Shown: piece after piece, positions 22,054 to 32,608 of the stretch
Numbering within the stretch: position 1 is the stretch's first letter
Layout of the letters: every line of letters begins with the position of its first letter
Source of the DNA: Asparagopsis taxiformis
Taxonomy: Eukaryota > Rhodophyta > Florideophyceae > Bonnemaisoniales > Bonnemaisoniaceae
Direction: 5' to 3'
Assembly (NCBI GenBank): GCA_030407315.1
Contig: JALQPE010001928.1
Span: 1-64,000, forward strand
Length of the DNA stretch: 64,000 nt
Translations under genes and position numbers: made by a program
The notes under the pieces: generated by a model
Seen by the model: the letters and a program-made list of their open reading frames with translations, nothing else
Told to the model about the DNA's origin: nothing
Database searches by the model: none

Positions 22054-23978
22054 TAGTTTTCCGACGACGTGTCGGAGTCGTCGGAGGTTTCCAAGGCGTC
22101 GGCAACGTCTTGAGCCGTTACGGAAGATCCGTTACGTTCTAAAACGTCTCGCCTCAGAGGGCCCAATTTGGGATGATTTTCGTCATCGGCGAACGCAACC
22201 ATGCGTGTTGGAGGGTTTGACCGTTGGAGCACGGCTTTAGGGTAATCCCTTTTTCGGTTGAACCGATTGGACTGGCGCTGTTGGCGGCGCATAACCTGCT
22301 CCGGTTCTTGCTGGTAAGCGTAGTTCGCAAAGGCGAAGTAAGTTCCCACTGAGGGTGGTAGGTAAGGACAAGTGTATAACACGTGCCCCGGTTGGCGACA
22401 GCCAGAGCATCTCCAAGTAACAGCCCCTTCGGGGATCATACTCTCAGCGAGTTTAAGATGTTCTCCCGTTAGGGTAGGGGCCTGCATTGGCGCGCCCATT
22501 GGGTTCCCGGTAGGGGAAGGTAAGGTCGGCGGCGGGGTCCGCGGTATCACAGCCGGTTCTCCGGGTACGGTAGCGAGCAACGCTTTGCGTTTACGGTCCG
22601 CGATTTCCCGAGTAGGGTAAGCCTTAGGTTTCGCGGGTAGCGATGCTCGTAAAGAGTCCCCGAGTCCTTTAGCAAGGTTACGGACAGCAAGAAAATCTTC
22701 TCCGCCACTGCGGCCTATAGTCACCTTGACGGTGTGTTTAACCTCTGGGCGTAGGCCCTTGAGGTAGTAGTTGACCAAGTCTCTTTCCGAGAAGACGTTC
22801 GCACACAGGAGTGCAGCGTCCTGCAGTCTGTCTGCGTATGCAGCTTCGTCTTCATCCGGCCCTTGCCGTATACGCGTTACTGCGTCATATGCGTCCGCTA
22901 GGACATTGTCCGTCGCGTAGCGAGCCAGAAGGGCGTTAACGGCTTGAGGCCAAGTGATCTGCTGGTGCAGGTGGTTGAGAAGCTTGCGCTTTCGCGCCTC
23001 AGCGGCGATAAACCGTTGAGGTTCTCCTTCCAGGAAATACTTGAGTAACTTGGTAGCTTCTCCCTCCGAGACTCCGCATGAATCACATGCATCTTGAAAT
23101 TCCGCGAGGAACCGGAGGATATCGATGGGTTCCGTACCATCGAACGGCGTGAATGACGCGTTGAAATTACGGATCTTCTCCGTTAGCTTATACAAGCTTC
23201 TTGATTTACCCATTGGGGTATCAGTCGTTAGGGACTTGTTCTTGAGTCGGTAGTACCGATAGGAGACCACTAGGTCGAACGCGGGTTCGCGGGCCTTCAA
23301 AGGCACTAAGCCTTCCTCAAGAGGTCCTTCTTCATCATCCCACGAGGGGTTTTCCGGTACAGATCCGGTGGCACGAGTGTGCTGTCTCGTGCGAGAGATA
23401 TTCCCTGTTTGGGATAGTGATTCGGCGAGGGCGTCGACACGGTCCGACAGGTGTCGGGTTGCTTCTGCGACTTGATCCAATCGGGGATCTTCTTCTTCCT
23501 CCCTACCGGATGTAGGGTCAGGGAAGTCAGCCGATCGGATGCGGCGAGCAGGAAACTCCTGTTGTCCTAATGGACTGGCACTAAAGCCGTGAATCGAAAG
23601 CTCCTCCAGACGAGTTTCCAAAAGGGACACGCGTTTAGCGAATTCGGCTTTGACCTGATTCCAGGTTTCCGCTAGGAACTCGGCGTCCCGATCTTGGGTG
23701 GCTTCTCGGCTGGCGGCCATCAGCTTTGGCTCGACCAGTTCCATGACGGTTTCGACCGTAGCGTCTACGATTTCCGCCCTGCGGTCTTGAACAGTCTTCT
23801 CGACGACGGTGCTGAATTCAGCCTTGAACTCTTCCAACCGTTCGTTGAAGATTCGGTCGGCTCGGTCTTGCAGGGTGTTAATCACCACGCCTTCTTCGGC
23901 GATCAGATCCGAATCGGATAAGTCGCTGGCAGGCGCTATGTCCTCACTAGAGGGTCCCGCTGTAGGGTTACGAGGCAT
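22053..23978 (-). CDS. gag: Element A gag
   Basis: 641 residues starting at ATG 23978 (MPRNPTAGPSSEDIAPASD). A long acidic/charged coiled-coil region fills roughly residues 30-130. A retrotransposon gag core is recognisable around residues 270-420 (FDGTEPIDILRFLAEFQDAC; FLEGEPQRFIAAEA; DEAAYADRLQDAALLC). A CCHC zinc knuckle (CSGCRQPGHVLYTC) lies near residue 530. It should form the virus-like particle and bind element RNA. The stop codon TAA overlaps the pol ATG, giving TAATG; gag and pol are in different frames. Confidence 0.93.
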   Translation of the reverse strand: MPRNPTAGPSSEDIAPASDLSDSDLIAEEGVVINTLQDRADRIFNERLEEFKAEFSTVVEKTVQDRRAEIVDATVETVMELVEPKLMAASREATQDRDAEFLAETWNQVKAEFAKRVSLLETRLEELSIHGFSASPLGQQEFPARRIRSADFPDPTSGREEEEDPRLDQVAEATRHLSDRVDALAESLSQTGNISRTRQHTRATGSVPENPSWDDEEGPLEEGLVPLKAREPAFDLVVSYRYYRLKNKSLTTDTPMGKSRSLYKLTEKIRNFNASFTPFDGTEPIDILRFLAEFQDACDSCGVSEGEATKLLKYFLEGEPQRFIAAEARKRKLLNHLHQQITWPQAVNALLARYATDNVLADAYDAVTRIRQGPDEDEAAYADRLQDAALLCANVFSERDLVNYYLKGLRPEVKHTVKVTIGRSGGEDFLAVRNLAKGLGDSLRASLPAKPKAYPTREIADRKRKALLATVPGEPAVIPRTPPPTLPSPTGNPMGAPMQAPTLTGEHLKLAESMIPEGAVTWRCSGCRQPGHVLYTCPYLPPSVGTYFAFANYAYQQEPEQVMRRQQRQSNRFNRKRDYPKAVLQRSNPPTRMVAFADDENHPKLGPLRRDVLERNGSSVTAQDVADALETSDDSDTSSEN

Positions 23979-24035
23979 CGTGAAGATGATTGTGAAGGAA
24001 AATTTCTCTCAAAGAGACTTACCCGAGGGTACAAG

Positions 24036-24055
24036 GTTCTAGGTCGAGAGACCAA
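24036..24055 (-). other. Element A primer-binding site candidate
   Basis: On the element strand the 5' LTR is followed by one T and then TGGTCTCTCGACC. TGG matches the CCA end of a tRNA as in most LTR elements; the tRNA species was not identified. Confidence 0.5.
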
Positions 24056-24741
24056 TGTAGCAGGTAGAAAATCCGCTAGAGCGGCAAACCACCCGACAGG
24101 TGTCCCGAGCCTCGGTAGAGGAAGTGGTAGAGCAGATGAACCTTATAGGTACCCAGCGGGTAGTCTCGTGAGAGAGAAGGTGTCGTTACCCGGAGGGGGT
24201 TGTGTGACAAAGGGGTGCTCACGCGAGAGGCGTATTAATGGAGCAAGATGACGTAATCCGTCGAGCTGTTGGCTAACCCTAAGGTTTTCCCGGAGAGGGG
24301 TTGAACAATAGGTATGCGAACACTGTTCCTGTGGGTCGTAATTCCACTTGAGTTTACGTTACTCTAGAAACCGTGCCTACTGGCTATTCCAGTGGCCGTT
24401 TTATACTAAGTCTACTGTAAGCTAGGGTTAGTGGTTAGGAATAAATATCCAGTTAGTGACCAATCAGAACCCAATTACTGGCGCTCGCCTACCCGCGAGG
24501 TCATTGCCAATAGGCTTACATTGTAATGTATGGCTGATCAGCCTAAGTTAAAATTTTGCCCCTTGTGGGGTCTTGGCCGGGGCCGATAGGCCCGGGTGGG
24601 GTTATTTGTCAGCCATAGCTGGTCCTAAGTATAGGAAACACGCCAGTTGGCTGGTGCCTTCTGATTGGCACATCCCGTAAGTGGGTACCCAATAGGGAAG
24701 CGACACGGCTCGATCAGCGAGGACCGCCAGGCGATACGACA
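24056..24741 (-). repeat. Element A 5' LTR
   Basis: 686 bp. Nearly identical to 12283-12965, with a 2-base insertion near 24204, a 1-base insertion in the T run near 24556, and one G/A difference near the end. Confidence 0.95.
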
Positions 24742-24746
24742 CTGGT

Positions 24747-25073
24747 AAGCAACAAAATGTCTGTGAAATATGTAATCTCCGAGGCCATAAGACATCTAGA
24801 TGTTACCTGAACCCTAAGAATCCGAACAATCGTTTAAATATATCAAATGAATCTCATAATCATACAACATCGGCCAATATATCAGAAAATGCAACAAAAA
24901 AAGACAAACGAATCAAGGAGAAGAAGGCATATAAGAAGGACATTCGTGCTGCTTTCGCTAGATCAATGACAGCAAAGACTACGAACAATTCCTCATTGAT
25001 GTTAGACTCTGGTACAACATCCCAAATGACACAGAGCATTAACTCTCTTGATGATATAGTTAGTTGCAATATC
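24747..25073 (+). pseudogene. Element B gag zinc knuckle and protease start
   Basis: Continuation of element B after element A. It contains the CCHC knuckle CEICNLRGHKTSRC, a basic linker, and the protease motif LMLDSGTTSQMT. It is interrupted by insertion of element C at the CCTAT duplication (25074-25078), and resumes at 30480 as ALGDDSTITEK. Confidence 0.85.
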
Positions 25074-25078
25074 CCTAT

Positions 25079-25395
25079 TGTCATGCATTCTCAACTCAGC
25101 GACCTACAATTCAAACGGACTGCGCATTACATTTACAGCTCATACTGCATCGCGCATTTGCACTGCTTAGGGCGCTGCCATTTAAGATACTCCCTAATTT
25201 AGAAACAGACCACTCTTCAACGTGATTCCGTTTACAGCACGGAACGTCATTAGTACTGTACCGTTCTAGAAACCATACCCATCTCGAGCATTTACTTAGC
25301 GCATATAAGCGGCAAGCCAACACTTTGAAATAAACGGAGGCAGACTACTACGCCACTTTCTTCCCATCTCTACCTGTCACTACGACTGCATAACA
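25079..25395 (+). repeat. Element C 5' LTR
   Basis: 317 bp. It has a TATA-like CATATAAG near 25303 and an AATAAA near 25328. The right end merges into a 16-bp palindrome AACAGTTTAAACTGTT (25392-25407) that sits where a primer-binding site is expected; no TGG-type tRNA complement is seen there. Confidence 0.93.
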
Positions 25396-25432
25396 GTTTA
25401 AACTGTTCTGCGCAGGCAGTTACGACGTCGAC

Positions 25433-28400
25433 ATGTCAGAGAATGCAGGCACCTCCGCACATCTGTTCGCGCCTCCCAGCCACCCGAAGATCACCTCGAT
25501 CAGCCGGAATTCCATTCAAGATTTCCTTGCAGAGCGTGCACAATATGAGGTCGCTATCGAAGCACAACCTGGTCTCAAGCCTGTCTCATGGGCTGGTTGC
25601 TTCGACGCACTGTTTCTTCGATCACTTCTTCGAGCACGCATCTTTGGCGCTCAGTACACATCCATTGATCAACTGAGCGACGATGTGATCAAACAGAAAC
25701 TCAAGAGTCTCTCGTCTACGACAAAGCATGTCTCATTCGACGAAGCCATGGAGGACGTTATGAGACACGTGAAACTCGACGCGTCAGAACCCGACGCTAG
25801 ATTGCGCATCCTCATGCTTCAAACATCCTACGTATCTCTCTGTGAGCGTCGAGGCTGGAACTTCGTCGAAAAAGCGCAAAAAGCCGCAGTGAAACATCTT
25901 GTTGCCGTGTTACAGCCTCCGCAACTCAAAGCCAGAATTGAGGCCGCACTTCAATTGGAGAAGAGCGCCTTGAAGGAAGACTTTTTCGGATTCACATGTT
26001 TTCTAGCCGATGAGGCCGAGGTATGCGAACGGTTTCAGCCTCTCAGGGAGTTTAGAAATTCTTTTTCAAAGAGAAAAGGCAACAAGAATCCTCCTGATTC
26101 TGCCGCTACCGTTGCTTATGTAAGAAACAACGATAAAGGATCTTCATCCGTTAAATCAGAAAGATCTAAGCGCGGGAAGAACGGTAATAATAAGAAACCA
26201 TTGTGTCTCAATAACGATTGTGGTCAGTTTCATCTCGTCAAGGACTGTCCTATGACATCTGAAGAAGAAAAAAGAAAGCTTCTAGAAAAGCACAGAACAG
26301 AAAAGGCTAAGAAGAAGCAGTCATCGGGCACCAGGTTTGCTGCGCTCCTCAACTCGCCCTCAGCATACATCACCAAACCTCTGCCGCATGCTACCTCTTC
26401 ACCAACGGAAAAAGGCAGTACATCCAAGAACGCAGTTGTCATGGCAGATCTCCGTGGCTACACATTTGCCTGTCGCATTGACTCGGGTGCCGATGAGCTC
26501 GCCATATCCGACTCGATCGTGAATTTTCTGCATGAAAAATCTGTCTTCCTGCCTACAAGGAATGAACAACGCATATTCAAGGCTGTCGATGGTCGTATTG
26601 TGAACAGTCCAGGGGAAGTACAAATCAGCCCTATGCTCAACACAACCGCCGGAAAGTGTCGATTACGCAATTTGTGTGTGCGGATCGTTCCAGATGAGGA
26701 TTCCAACATTCTTCAGGGTGCTGCTTGCGCTGGGGAAATCGTCTTGGGTAATCCATTTCTCATCAAGGCAGGTCTAGATGTCACTGACTTCGTGGCTGAC
26801 AACCTCGAAAGGCTGGCTTCAACCGACTTTGGTACTATTCAGTCATCTCAGACCGCCTCAAAAGTTGGAAAACTAGGCGCACAGCTGCTCACTGCACAGA
26901 CTGAGGAATCATCCATTGATCTTGAGGATGAACAGAAGGTCGCCCGACTCACTCCTTTGATTCAGAACGGCGACTTCCCTCTCAAAGATGGTGATGACGT
27001 CGACTACAAGGATGTTGAGATCGGCCCGCAAAACGTCGCAGAGCTCGAATCTGCGATCGAAGACATGATCAAACGGGCTGGGAAGCATTTACCTGTCCGT
27101 TACCATGAACAACTTCGTCAAATCGTGTCTAACGCATCCGACGTTTTTCGCGTGAAACTGTCCAACGACCCACCGGTTGACGTTTCTCCGATGAAAATCG
27201 AATTCGAAGGCGATGAGAAACCAGTGAAGGTCCGACAACGCACATACTCACCTCAGCAAACTGCTTTTCTCAAAAAGAAAATAGACGAGCTTCAACGACT
27301 GGGCTTTATCTACAGAAACCCAACGTCAAAATGGGCTTGCGCACCTCTCATCGTCCCGAAGGAAGGACCGGAGGAGTTCCGCTTCACAACTGACCTTCGC
27401 CCTGTGAATGTGCAAACTAAGAAAAATCTCTGGCCGATGCCACACCCCGACGCCATGTTCGCGAACATCATTGGCGCAAAATGCTTCTTCCTACTCGACT
27501 TCCCACATGGTTATTGGCAGTTCCTCGTACATGAGAGGTCACGTGAATGCCTTTCTTTCCATACACCCTTCGGTGTATTCACTCCAACCCGTGTCCCACA
27601 CGGCGCTTCAAACTCTGTGGCATTTTTTCAATCGTCCATGGAGGAAATTTTTGCACTGCTTGATGTTCTGATCTGGCTGGACGACATCTTAGGCTACGCA
27701 ACATCTTTCGATGAGCTCCTTGCTACGCTGGATCAGGCGCTTCAAATTTGCGCAACGAGAGGCCTGAAGCTTAATCCAAACAAGTGTGAATTGGTGCTTA
27801 AAGAGGCCCTGTTCTGTGGCCGCATTGTCGACGCTGAGGGCGTCCGATTCAACCCGCGCAACTACGACGCACTTATCTCCATGCCACCCCCGACAACAGT
27901 GGGTGCATTGATGCAGTTGGTACATGGCGCTAACTGGGTGCGCACGGCCATTCCTCGTTTTTCAGAACTCGTGGCTCCGCTTCAAAAACTTCTGGAGACA
28001 CAGTACTCACTCCTTGGCTCTCGAAAGAAGTCCAGGGTCTTCAATCGCCCTCTGTCGGCATGGGGGGAAAGAGAGTCAACTGCATTTACCTGCCTCCTCC
28101 GGGCTATCGCAGAGCAGGTCAAACTTAGTACACCAGACCCTGTGAAACGGCTTTGCCTCTTCACAGATGCCTCTTCCTCGCACTGGGCAGGTGTACTCAC
28201 ACAGGTCTCTAGGACAGAAGTGCACAGCAGCACTGTCCCACCTGAGGAGTGGGATCACGAACCAGTCTCCTTCGTGTCAGGAGCTTTCAAAGGTTCCGCA
28301 TTGAGATGGTCCACACCAGAGCAGGAGTGTTACGCTGTGATTGCCAGCGTTATACGTCTGTCTCACATACTCGCGGCATGTGATGAATTCTCCCTTTTCA

Positions 28401-30142
28401 CTGATCACAAGAACATCTTGTACATGATTTCCCCATACCGTTTCGACACTAATGTGGCACGTCACACTGTGCACAAAACACAGCGTTGGGCACTTCGTCT
28501 GTCTGAATTCAACTATGCTGTGGAGCACATTCCAGGCGAGTCCAACACTTGGGCGGACATGCTGACTCGATGGGCCGCAGTCGATTTCTCTATATTTCCC
28601 GCTCGTCGTATTGCAATACTTAGGGTGCCTCTCATCAACAATGATATACCTGAGCTACCAACCATTCATGACATTTGCAAAGCGCAGTCCGAGCGCCCTC
28701 CGGATAATACCTCGGAATTCCACCGAACCCAAATTTGCAATTCTGAGGTTTGGGTGAACGACGCAGGCCAGCTGTACATACCCGCAGATGATACAGAAAT
28801 GCAGCTACGAATCTGTGTGGCTGCACATTGCGGCCTCGGCGGACACCGTGGCGTGACGGCGACGAAGCAAATCGTCCGTGAGAAAGTCACGTGGCCAACA
28901 ATGGACGAAGATCTAGATTCATTTATTAAGGGATGTCATGTATGTCTACTCTCATCGAGCGGGCAGAAAGTCCCTCGACCTATGGGACAACAGGAACATG
29001 CCGAAAAGGTGAGCGAACTGCTCCATTTTGACTTCCTGTACATAGGAGAGTCAGGCTCTGGCCACAATTACATTCTTATTCTCAAGGATGACTTCTCTGG
29101 ATACGTCTTTTTGCGTCAATGCGCAAAAGCAGACGCCGAGACAACCACAGAAGTGCTCGTGGAATACTTCACCACTTTCGTGCCAGTCCTAAAATGGTTC
29201 TCAGATCAAGGACCGCATTTTTGCAACGAAGTAATGAAACTTCTCGCCGCGACACTTGGCGTGCGTCATCGCTTTTCGACGGCATATGTACCATGGTCCA
29301 ATGGTACTGTAGAATCTGTTTGCAAAGAAGTGCTTCGCGTGATGCATTCTCTCATCACAGAACTACGCGTCCCAGAGACAGAATGGCCTACTATCGTACC
29401 GGCTCTGCAGTTCATTATCAACAATTCACCCTCACGGAGGCTTGGTGGATTGAGCCCTATCAAGGTTCACACGGGTATGGACGCCGGCAATCCCCTGTCT
29501 ATTGCACTAACTGTCGCCCAGGCTACAGGCGTACAGTCTCTTAATGAGGCTCGACTGATGCAGACACTGAGCATCAGTGCTCTTCAAAAAGCCCTGGACG
29601 ACATGCACAGAAATGTTGCACAGGTACTAGACGCAACACGACGTGCGGCAGTTGCGCGACACAATCGCAAGACACATGTGCATCCTTACAACCCAACCAA
29701 GGGCGACTATGTTGTAGTTGCCAGAATGCATGGCCCGCGGACGAAGATGTCTGCGAATTGGGTAGGTCCGCGACGCATCACCAACATCCTGTCCAATTTC
29801 ACAGTTGAGGTAGAGCACTTGCTTTCTGGAAAGAAAGAGATTATCAACATCTGTCGTGTCAAGCACTACTGCGATGCTAACATAGGAAAGAAAGTAGCCA
29901 TGCAAGAGATCGCGGAATTTTCAGACCGTGTTTGGCACAGCGTAGACACCATCAAGGATATCCGCGAGAAGAACGAAGCTTTCGAAGTCCTGGTCTCCTG
30001 GAAAGGCCTTACAGCACATGGAGACTCCTGGGAACCACTAATCAACATGTTTGAGGATGTACCGAGCAAGGTGAAGGCATTTTTTGGAAAACGCCGCAAC
30101 GCATCCCTCCTGGTTCGTGCCAAGCAGTCACTTAAACTGTAG
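25433..30142 (+). CDS. gag-pol: Element C gag-pol polyprotein with chromodomain
   Basis: 1569 residues in one frame, starting MSENAGTSAHLFA. Gag occupies about residues 1-300 with a variant zinc knuckle CLNNDCGQFHLVKDC. The protease motif is CRIDSGADELA near residue 346. Reverse transcriptase has FRFTTDLRPVN, FLLDFPHGYWQF and an active site WLDDILGY near residue 746, with Trp in place of the usual Tyr of YxDD. RNase H has LFTDASSSHWAGVL and LFTDHKNILYM. Integrase has an HHCC finger (HCGLGGH...CHVC) and DDE residues in FDFLYIG, FSDQGPHF and NGTVESV (about 1199-1294). A C-terminal chromodomain (VLVSWKGLTAHGDSWEP) lies near residues 1505-1553. Gag and pol are made as one product with no frameshift. 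Confidence 0.93.
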   Translation: MSENAGTSAHLFAPPSHPKITSISRNSIQDFLAERAQYEVAIEAQPGLKPVSWAGCFDALFLRSLLRARIFGAQYTSIDQLSDDVIKQKLKSLSSTTKHVSFDEAMEDVMRHVKLDASEPDARLRILMLQTSYVSLCERRGWNFVEKAQKAAVKHLVAVLQPPQLKARIEAALQLEKSALKEDFFGFTCFLADEAEVCERFQPLREFRNSFSKRKGNKNPPDSAATVAYVRNNDKGSSSVKSERSKRGKNGNNKKPLCLNNDCGQFHLVKDCPMTSEEEKRKLLEKHRTEKAKKKQSSGTRFAALLNSPSAYITKPLPHATSSPTEKGSTSKNAVVMADLRGYTFACRIDSGADELAISDSIVNFLHEKSVFLPTRNEQRIFKAVDGRIVNSPGEVQISPMLNTTAGKCRLRNLCVRIVPDEDSNILQGAACAGEIVLGNPFLIKAGLDVTDFVADNLERLASTDFGTIQSSQTASKVGKLGAQLLTAQTEESSIDLEDEQKVARLTPLIQNGDFPLKDGDDVDYKDVEIGPQNVAELESAIEDMIKRAGKHLPVRYHEQLRQIVSNASDVFRVKLSNDPPVDVSPMKIEFEGDEKPVKVRQRTYSPQQTAFLKKKIDELQRLGFIYRNPTSKWACAPLIVPKEGPEEFRFTTDLRPVNVQTKKNLWPMPHPDAMFANIIGAKCFFLLDFPHGYWQFLVHERSRECLSFHTPFGVFTPTRVPHGASNSVAFFQSSMEEIFALLDVLIWLDDILGYATSFDELLATLDQALQICATRGLKLNPNKCELVLKEALFCGRIVDAEGVRFNPRNYDALISMPPPTTVGALMQLVHGANWVRTAIPRFSELVAPLQKLLETQYSLLGSRKKSRVFNRPLSAWGERESTAFTCLLRAIAEQVKLSTPDPVKRLCLFTDASSSHWAGVLTQVSRTEVHSSTVPPEEWDHEPVSFVSGAFKGSALRWSTPEQECYAVIASVIRLSHILAACDEFSLFTDHKNILYMISPYRFDTNVARHTVHKTQRWALRLSEFNYAVEHIPGESNTWADMLTRWAAVDFSIFPARRIAILRVPLINNDIPELPTIHDICKAQSERPPDNTSEFHRTQICNSEVWVNDAGQLYIPADDTEMQLRICVAAHCGLGGHRGVTATKQIVREKVTWPTMDEDLDSFIKGCHVCLLSSSGQKVPRPMGQQEHAEKVSELLHFDFLYIGESGSGHNYILILKDDFSGYVFLRQCAKADAETTTEVLVEYFTTFVPVLKWFSDQGPHFCNEVMKLLAATLGVRHRFSTAYVPWSNGTVESVCKEVLRVMHSLITELRVPETEWPTIVPALQFIINNSPSRRLGGLSPIKVHTGMDAGNPLSIALTVAQATGVQSLNEARLMQTLSISALQKALDDMHRNVAQVLDATRRAAVARHNRKTHVHPYNPTKGDYVVVARMHGPRTKMSANWVGPRRITNILSNFTVEVEHLLSGKKEIINICRVKHYCDANIGKKVAMQEIAEFSDRVWHSVDTIKDIREKNEAFEVLVSWKGLTAHGDSWEPLINMFEDVPSKVKAFFGKRRNASLLVRAKQSLKL

Positions 30143-30157
30143 GCCGCTTGGGGGAAC

Positions 30158-30474
30158 TGTCATGCATTCTCAACTCAGCGACCTACAATTCGAACGGACT
30201 GCGCATTACATTTACAGCTCATACTGCATCGCGCATTTGCACTGCTTAGGGCGCTGCCATTTAAGATACTCCCTAATTTAGAAACAGACCACTCTTCAAC
30301 GTGATTCCGTTTACAGCACGGAACGTCATTAGTACTGTACCGTTCTAGAAACCATACCCATCTCGAGCATTTACTTAGCGCATATAAGCGGCAAGCCAAC
30401 ACTTTGAAATAAACGGAGGCAGACTACTACGCCACTTTCATCCCATCTCTACCTGTCACTACGACTGCATAACA
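30158..30474 (+). repeat. Element C 3' LTR
   Basis: 317 bp, preceded by a short purine-rich stretch GGGGGAAC at 30150-30157. The two LTRs differ by G/A near 30188 and A/T near 30440. Confidence 0.93.
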
Positions 30475-30479
30475 CCTAT

Positions 30480-31915
30480 TGCACTTGGTGATGATTCAAC
30501 AATAACTGAAAAACACAAAGGGTCACGCGATGTTAACTGGAGTAATTCGTCTGGAACATCAACAGTGAGGCTTACAAACGTGCTTGAATCAGATGAACTT
30601 GCCATGGACCTACTATCAGTGCCTGCTCTTGCCCAAAAGGGAATATGTGTGTTATTACCCCACAGAAGGCATTCATGATTGATTCAGAGAATAATAATTC
30701 AATAATAGGTACTGCCTACCGTGATAGTAGTGATTTATACTACATTGGAACTAATGAAACTGAGCCTCTCCCTCAAGATATCAATGGAAGCGAACATTGC
30801 ACGGTCTAAACATGTATGGCAATAGTAAGTCGTCAAGATTCCGATCGAAACACTTCAGGAGGGTCGAACAATTATAAGAGAAGCAGAATTAATGAATTTG
30901 ACATGAGTGACGAAGAATCTAGTTCTTTAGCAGGCACTCAGCCTTTCAATTCCGATAACAAAACACAATTTCATCCAGAGATGATTGATCTTCGAAATAT
31001 TAAGCACATAGAGCGAAGCGGAAGTGGTGAAAAGGGAAGTTTATCGAGTCTATGACATCGCCGATTGTCGCATTTCGGATCACATCGTATCATTGAACGA
31101 ATGATTTCGGATGGAAAGCTTCCTTCACCGAATAGAAGCTCGCTTGGATGTACTCCTTGTGATAAGGGTAAGTTTCGACGCAAATATGAAGGAAGTTTGA
31201 CAAGAGCTTTATTTCCAGGCCATGTACATACCGACATTGTTGGTCCGATTGATCCTGTAAGTGACGCTGGTCATTGATACTTCCTTACAATAGTCGACGA
31301 ATACTCTCGATTTATTGATGTCAAGCTGCTCATGTCTAAAGACGAAGCATCGACTGGAATAATTCAATATGTAGCTTTCTTTGGGCGTCAAACTGGAACC
31401 TCTGTTCTCGCACTCCACTCCGATGGAGGCACAGAATTTAAAAGAGCACAGAAGGAATTGAAGGACAAAGGAGTAATCATTACAACAACAACGCCATACA
31501 CACCGCCCTCTAATGGACTTGCTGAGCGCTCACAATGATCATTGCTCACAGGAGCCAGATCTGTTCTGTCAGAATCAAAGCTCCCTCTAACATTTTTGGT
31601 CGATGCAATTAAGCATGTCACTCAATGCAAAAATGCAGTGACACATTCTTCTACTAAGGAAATAACTCACGAACGTTTGTATCGAAAGAAGAACAATGAC
31701 TTGAAACATATACGCCCATTTGGATGCAACGTAATTGTATTGCCAAACAAGAAGTCGTTCAAGAAGTTTGCAACTCGCTCTATTGACGGAATAAACCTAG
31801 GGCATATTCGAGGAGGCTTATACAAGATACTGACAAAGGAATCAGTCATGATTACAAAGCATGTACGCTTCAATGAGGAAGTATTCTCTGGCCTGTCTCT
31901 GTTCGATACAGAGAG
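30480..31915 (+). pseudogene. Element B integrase region, disrupted
   Basis: It starts ALGDDSTITEK and SVPALAQKGI, the usual copia protease-to-integrase segment. A frameshift lies near 30640. The GAG-pre-integrase motif appears as LxHRRLSHFG with a TGA at 31053-31055 where Trp is expected. The integrase core has HVHTDIVGPI, LHSDGGTEF and NGLAERS. Stops are present at 30808-30810 (TAA), 31275-31277 and 31536-31538 (both TGA). The frame is otherwise consistent right up to the solo-LTR insertion. Confidence 0.85.
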
Positions 31916-31920
31916 ACCAA

Positions 31921-32603
31921 TGTAGCAGGTAGAAATCCGCTGGAGCGGCAAACCACCCGACAGGTGTCCCGAGCCTCGGTAGAGGAAGTGGTAGAGCAGA
32001 TGAACCTTATAGGTACCCAGCGGGTAGTCCCGTAAGAGAGAAGGTGTCGTTACCCGGAGGGGGTTGTGCGACAAAGGGGGTGCTCACGCGAGAGGCGTAT
32101 GGATAGAGCGAGTGATGTAATCCGTCGAGCTGTTGGCTAACCCTAAGGTTTTCCCGGAGAGGGGTTGAACAATAGGTATGCGAACACTGTTCCAGTGGGT
32201 CGTAATTCCACTTGAGTTTACGTTACTCTAGAAACCGTGCCTACTGGCTATTCCAGTGGCAACTTTATACTAAGTCTACTGTAAGCTAGGGTTAGTGGTT
32301 AGGAATAAATATCCAGTTAGTGACCAATCAGAACCCGATTACTGGCGCTCGCCTACCCGCGAGGTCATTGCCAATAGGCTTACATTGTAATGTATGGCTG
32401 ATCAGCCTAAGTTAAAATTTGCCCCTTGTGGGGTCTTGGCCGGGGCCGATAGGCCCGAGTAGGGTTATTTGTCAGCCTTAGCTTGTCCCAAGTATAGGAA
32501 ACACGCCAGTTGGCTGGTGCCTTCTGATTGGCACATCCCTTAAGTGGGTACCCAATAGGGAGAAGACACGCTCAATCAGCGAGGACCGCCAGGCGGTACG
32601 ACA
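31921..32603 (-). mobile_element. Solo LTR D of an element A relative
   Basis: 683 bp, with the same ends as element A LTRs (TGTAGCAGG...TACGACA) but with many substitutions. Target duplication ACCAA is at 31916-31920 and 32604-32608. With it removed, element B reads in frame across the site. It is the product of LTR-LTR recombination. Orientation is taken from element A. Confidence 0.93.
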
Positions 32604-32608
32604 ACCAA

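Larger units (their letters stand above)
12283..24741 (-). mobile_element. Ty3/gypsy chromovirus A with antisense ORF
   Basis: A complete 12,459-bp element inserted in element B gag. LTRs are at 12283-12965 and 24056-24741, and the target duplication CTGGT is at 12278-12282 and 24742-24746. Gag and pol read on the minus strand, so the right LTR is the 5' LTR. Between pol and the 3' LTR is a 4 kb region carrying a long plus-strand ORF. The LTRs differ by about one substitution and two small indels, and gag, pol and the extra ORF are all uninterrupted. This points to a recent insertion that may still be active. Confidence 0.95.
25079..30474 (+). mobile_element. Ty3/gypsy chromovirus C
   Basis: A complete 5396-bp element inside element B. 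LTRs 25079-25395 and 30158-30474 are both 317 bp (TGTCATGC...GCATAACA). The target duplication is CCTAT at 25074-25078 and 30475-30479. It has one uninterrupted gag-pol frame. The LTRs differ at only two positions seen by eye, so insertion was recent and the element may be active. Its reverse transcriptase differs from that of element A. Confidence 0.95.
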
